This document shows, piece after piece, positions 60,706 to 64,000 of a stretch of DNA of 64,000 nucleotides. The notes under the pieces are model-generated. The model worked only from the letters and a program-made list of their open reading frames with translations, ran no database searches and was not told the origin of the DNA. Numbering within the stretch: position 1 is the first letter of the stretch; the number at the start of each line of letters is the position of its first letter. Made by a program: the position numbers and the translations under genes. The DNA comes from Evansella vedderi (GTDB lineage Bacteria > Bacillota > Bacilli > Bacillales > Salisediminibacteriaceae), in NCBI RefSeq assembly GCF_030813435.1, contig NZ_JAUSUG010000009.1:124001-188000 (forward strand), in the 5' to 3' direction.

Positions 60706-61314
60706 ATGACTTTTCGTTATCCGAACGGAAAAAAATATGTCCCAAAAGGAATCCTCGGAAAGACAAATAGCGTCAAAAAAGATGAAAGATTTAGTAATCG
60801 AGGAATGACGTTAGAGGAGGATATTAACGAAACAAATGAATACTATCTCACACATAAAATTGCGGTTATTCATAAAAAACCAACACCGCTGCAAATTGTA
60901 AATGTTCATTACCCAAAAAGAAGTGCTGCTGTTGTTACAGAGGCATATTTTAAGAAACCGTCGACTACAGATTATAATGGTGTATATAAAGGTAAATACA
61001 TTGACTTTGAAGCAAAGGAAACAAAAAATAAAACGAGTTTTCCTTTAAAAAACTTTCACGATCATCAAATAACGCATATGAAGAGAGTAATTGATCATGG
61101 AGGAGTAGCCTTTACATTGTTACGTTTCACTATTTTTGACGAAGTGTTTCTTGTTTACGCAGAAGATATACTACCATACTTTAATGAACAAAAATCAGGG
61201 AGGAAATCTATCCCCAAGAAAGAAATAGAGCAACTCGGGACCAGAATTCCCCTAGGTTTTCACCCAAGGATTGACTATCTTAAAATAATTGATAAAATGA
61301 TTGAAAATATGTAA
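60706..61314 (+). CDS. recU: Holliday junction resolvase RecU
   Basis: 202 residues. Nuclease of homologous recombination that cuts Holliday junctions with RuvAB. Catalytic residues typical of the family lie in [36 protein letters not shown] (in part) and [24 protein letters not shown] precedes the ATG. It is upstream of ponA as in other Bacilli and probably co-transcribed. Confidence 0.95.
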   Translation: MTFRYPNGKKYVPKGILGKTNSVKKDERFSNRGMTLEEDINETNEYYLTHKIAVIHKKPTPLQIVNVHYPKRSAAVVTEAYFKKPSTTDYNGVYKGKYIDFEAKETKNKTSFPLKNFHDHQITHMKRVIDHGGVAFTLLRFTIFDEVFLVYAEDILPYFNEQKSGRKSIPKKEIEQLGTRIPLGFHPRIDYLKIIDKMIENM

Positions 61315-61385
61315 ATACTTATTATATGTAGTTATTTTAAATTTCATTCCTATTAATTTTATTGTATCTGAAAGGGAGATGCAAA

Positions 61386-63986
61386 ATGACTGACAAGTAT
61401 CGTACTAGAGAAGAAAGAAGAAGAAAACAAAATGAGAATAAAAAGAAAAATAAACCAAACAGAAAGCTTTTAATGAAAAGAATTCTTTTGACTCTTGGAA
61501 TTACTATGCTGATTATGATTATTGCTGGGGGGATTACTGCTTATGCAATTATCCGCGACGCACCAGAATTAGATCCTGAAAGGTTAACATTAGCCCAGAA
61601 CCCTTCTATTTATTCAAGGGATGGTGAATTAATCACCTCTTTAGAAGCTGGAGAAAACCGTAGATTAGCAAGTATTGATGAAATTCCTCAAGTACTAATA
61701 GATGCTGTTATTGCAGTGGAAGATGTTCGCTTTTATGACCATTTTGGAATAGACATGCGTCGTATCGGGGGAGCGGTAGTAGCGAATATTACTCGAGGGT
61801 TTGGAGCAGAAGGAGCCAGTACAATAACTCAGCAAGTGGTTAAAAACTTATTTTTGGATCCTAGTAAGAACTGGACACGAAAAATCCAGGAACAATATTT
61901 GGCTATTAAACTGGAGAGAGAATACTCTAAAGATCAGATTTTAGAAATGTATTTAAACGCTATTAACTTTTCGGGAAATAGATACGGAGTTGTGTGGGCC
62001 GCAGATTATTTCTTTAGTAAAGAGTTATCGGAATTAACCATTGAAGATGCAGCCCTATTAGCTGGGATACCTCAGCGTCCTAATCATTTTAATCCTTATA
62101 CTAACCCTGAAGGAGCCGAAACCCGGCGCAACACTGTTATAGCTTTAATGGAACGTCACGGCAAAATTACACCTGAGGAAGCTGAGGCTGCCAGAAGTGT
62201 TTCAGTGGAAGACCAATTAAATCCAAGTGAAACGGAGCCTTTCCAATATCAGGCGTTCATTGATCAGGTGCTTAATGAAGTGGAAGCCATTGAAGGAATT
62301 GAAATGAGTGATATTTATACGAGCGGTCTCAAAATTTATACAACACTAGACACTCGCCTGCAGGAACACGTAGAATATGTGATGCAGTCCGGAGAGGTTA
62401 TTAATTTTCCAGACGAAAAGTATCAAGCAGGAATAACTGTATTAGATACGAAAACTGGAGAAGTCTTAGCCTTAGGTGGAATGCGTACTCCCGCTGAAGG
62501 GGTACGTAACTGGAACTGGGCTGTTAATCCAAGGAGACAGCCTGGTTCAGCCATTAAACCCATATTAGACTATGGCCCTGCTGTGGATGAATTAAAATGG
62601 TCCACCTACCATCAAATACTGGATGAACCTCACACGTACACAAACAGTTCACAGCAAATCAGAAACTTTGATCGTACGTATAGAGGGTATGTTTCCATGA
62701 GAGAGGCAATGAGAATCTCATTAAATGTCCCTGCAGTTAAAGCGTTCCAAGCAGTAGGAATAGAGAAAGTAAAGGAATTTGGGGAAAGACTAGGGCTTAA
62801 TTTAGATACAATTGAAGAACCGTATGCTATCGGTGGATTCACAAGAGGTGTCTCTTCCTATCAAATGGCAGGTGCCTATGCGGCTTTTGGAAATAACGGA
62901 GAGTTCATTAAACCTCATACTGTAACTAGAATTGAATTTCCTGATGGTCAAGTCATTGATTTAACACCTGAGCCAGTTATAGCAATGAATGATTACACTG
63001 CTTTTATGATCACGGATATAATGAAAACCGTAGTGCAATCTGGCACCGGTACGAATGCAGCTGTTTCCGGTGTTCCTATTGCCGGAAAAACCGGCTCAAC
63101 CAACTTTACTGAAGAAGAAAGGCAACGATATGGTATAGAAAACGGAATAAAGGATTCTTGGTTTGCGGGGTACTCCACAGAAATAACAGCTGCAGTTTGG
63201 ACCGGTTACGATACACCAGCGGATGGCTGGATATTACAGGATGGGCAGCAAAACCGTATTGCTCAACATATATTTAGGGAAGTAATGACCTTTGCCCATG
63301 AGGAAAGAGAAGTATCAGATTTTACTCGACCTGATTCCGTTGTTCGAGTGGGGATAGAAAGATCTACTGGGTTACTACCAAGTGATTACACTCCTGAAAG
63401 TGAAATTGTATATGAGTATTTTGTAAGAGGCACAGAGCCTTCTGAAGTATCTGAAGAATTTGTTGAAGCTGAGCCTGTTCAAGGATTACAGGCTACGTAT
63501 GACGAAGAAAATCATAAGATTCTCATTCAATGGAATTACCCTGAAGAACTTCGTGACGACTTTAGCTTCCGATTAGAGGTTAGGGCAGGAGAAGACGGAA
63601 ATTACTCGTTAGTGGATATTACTAAGGATCTACAATACGTTCTAACAAATCCTGATTATAATACAAGGTACTTTATCCGAGTAACAGCAATATCGGATAG
63701 TAATGAAGATTTAATTAGTGATCCTGTCACTGTTGATGTTAGAACACCAGAAGAAGAAGAAGAAGAATTAATTGACCTCCCTGATGAAATCTTTGATGAC
63801 GAAGAGGATGAAGAAGAAGAGCGTCCTGGAAGAGGTCGTGGTCGCGGAGGTAATGATGATGATGATGACGATGGCGACAATGAAGACGAAGATGAAGATG
63901 ATGAAGAGGACGATGATGCGGGAGACAATGGCGGTGAGTCTGAACCTGAAGGGGAAGATGACGAGGATGAAGGAGAAAATACGTAA
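61386..63986 (+). CDS. ponA: Class A penicillin-binding protein PBP1A
   Basis: Bifunctional peptidoglycan polymerase, 866 residues from ATG 61386 (GAAAGGGAG upstream). Basic cytoplasmic tail, one membrane helix (about 31-55), glycosyltransferase domain with EDVRFYDHFGID (catalytic Glu112) and GASTITQQVVKNLF, then transpeptidase with Ser388 in PGSAIKP, SLN, and GKTGSTN near 560. A fibronectin-III-like domain (about 700-790) is followed by an Asp/Glu-rich tail (about 795-866). The extreme acidity of the tail may suit a salt- or pH-adapted wall, but that is only a suggestion. Confidence 0.95.
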   Translation: MTDKYRTREERRRKQNENKKKNKPNRKLLMKRILLTLGITMLIMIIAGGITAYAIIRDAPELDPERLTLAQNPSIYSRDGELITSLEAGENRRLASIDEIPQVLIDAVIAVEDVRFYDHFGIDMRRIGGAVVANITRGFGAEGASTITQQVVKNLFLDPSKNWTRKIQEQYLAIKLEREYSKDQILEMYLNAINFSGNRYGVVWAADYFFSKELSELTIEDAALLAGIPQRPNHFNPYTNPEGAETRRNTVIALMERHGKITPEEAEAARSVSVEDQLNPSETEPFQYQAFIDQVLNEVEAIEGIEMSDIYTSGLKIYTTLDTRLQEHVEYVMQSGEVINFPDEKYQAGITVLDTKTGEVLALGGMRTPAEGVRNWNWAVNPRRQPGSAIKPILDYGPAVDELKWSTYHQILDEPHTYTNSSQQIRNFDRTYRGYVSMREAMRISLNVPAVKAFQAVGIEKVKEFGERLGLNLDTIEEPYAIGGFTRGVSSYQMAGAYAAFGNNGEFIKPHTVTRIEFPDGQVIDLTPEPVIAMNDYTAFMITDIMKTVVQSGTGTNAAVSGVPIAGKTGSTNFTEEERQRYGIENGIKDSWFAGYSTEITAAVWTGYDTPADGWILQDGQQNRIAQHIFREVMTFAHEEREVSDFTRPDSVVRVGIERSTGLLPSDYTPESEIVYEYFVRGTEPSEVSEEFVEAEPVQGLQATYDEENHKILIQWNYPEELRDDFSFRLEVRAGEDGNYSLVDITKDLQYVLTNPDYNTRYFIRVTAISDSNEDLISDPVTVDVRTPEEEEEELIDLPDEIFDDEEDEEEERPGRGRGRGGNDDDDDDGDNEDEDEDDEEDDDAGDNGGESEPEGEDDEDEGENT

Positions 63987-64000
63987 GCGTAAGTAAACCT

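Noticed and set aside
63656-63996. Ser-rich (-) and Met-rich (+) frames at the end of ponA
   Set aside because: They come from the Asp/Glu codon repeats of the ponA tail read in other frames.

Overview
The window looks like chromosomal DNA of a spore-forming, low-GC Bacillaceae bacterium (Bacillus-like; genus not determined). Evidence is AGGAGG-type ribosome sites, many TTG/GTG starts, and sporulation or Bacillus-specific genes (racA, a Spo0E-like phosphatase, ytzC, yppC/yppE, recU-ponA, sigI-rsgI, ydbS-ydbT, cvfC). No rRNA, tRNA, phage, insertion sequence or CRISPR array was seen.

Layout. 1-13.5 kb: mostly minus strand. It holds the start of odhA, a membrane protein/patA/HMCES-type peptidase operon, an esterase, a D,D-carboxypeptidase, a DUF4397 protein, a plus-strand ABC-class ATPase, msrA-msrB, a decayed fructosamine kinase, a dipeptidase, fumC and a tiny membrane protein. 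13.5-27.2 kb: a catabolic block. It runs acsA, a sigma-54 activator (KamR type), then lysine 2,3-aminomutase kamA behind a consensus -24/-12 promoter, with yokU. Convergent to these is a six-gene operon (yodT, yodS, yodR, yodQ, a GABA-type aminotransferase, ablB), bounded by a divergent PucR-type regulator. The enzymes fit a route lysine -> beta-lysine -> N-acetyl-beta-lysine -> keto acid -> 4-acetamidobutyrate -> GABA -> succinate semialdehyde. 27.2-35.4 kb: small proteins (one Spo0E-like), a membrane-anchored subtilase with a sensor-like ectodomain, DUF420, an MFS transporter, an S9 peptidase and a patatin.

35.5-41.8 kb is the anaerobic segment and the most unusual part. It carries a formate dehydrogenase gene whose codon 139 is TGA at the active-site Cys/Sec position, followed by a hairpin with a GGUCU apical loop exactly 18 nt downstream. 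This is the signature of a bacterial SECIS, so the gene is a selenoprotein gene. Codon 42 of the same gene is TAA, so this copy is either freshly broken or has a base error. After deoxynucleoside kinases dgk and dck comes an FNR-type promoter driving a decayed napB, napD and a four-cluster ferredoxin, with tatA-tatC upstream. This looks like a periplasmic nitrate reductase locus that has lost napA.

41.9-64 kb: envelope stress and housekeeping. It holds a lipid kinase, an NRDE protein, a TelA-family two-gene operon behind a sigma-W-like promoter, sigI-rsgI plus a DUF5667 protein with two candidate sigma-I promoters, an MBL hydrolase, DUF2777, ydbS-ydbT, cvfC, two thioredoxin-fold proteins, pncA, ytzC, cbpA, a lipoprotein, yppE, racA, yppC, recU and ponA. 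Two copies of a ~150 bp hairpin-ended repeat (37.6 and 56.7 kb) and fragments of a GCGCTGGAG repeat lie between genes.
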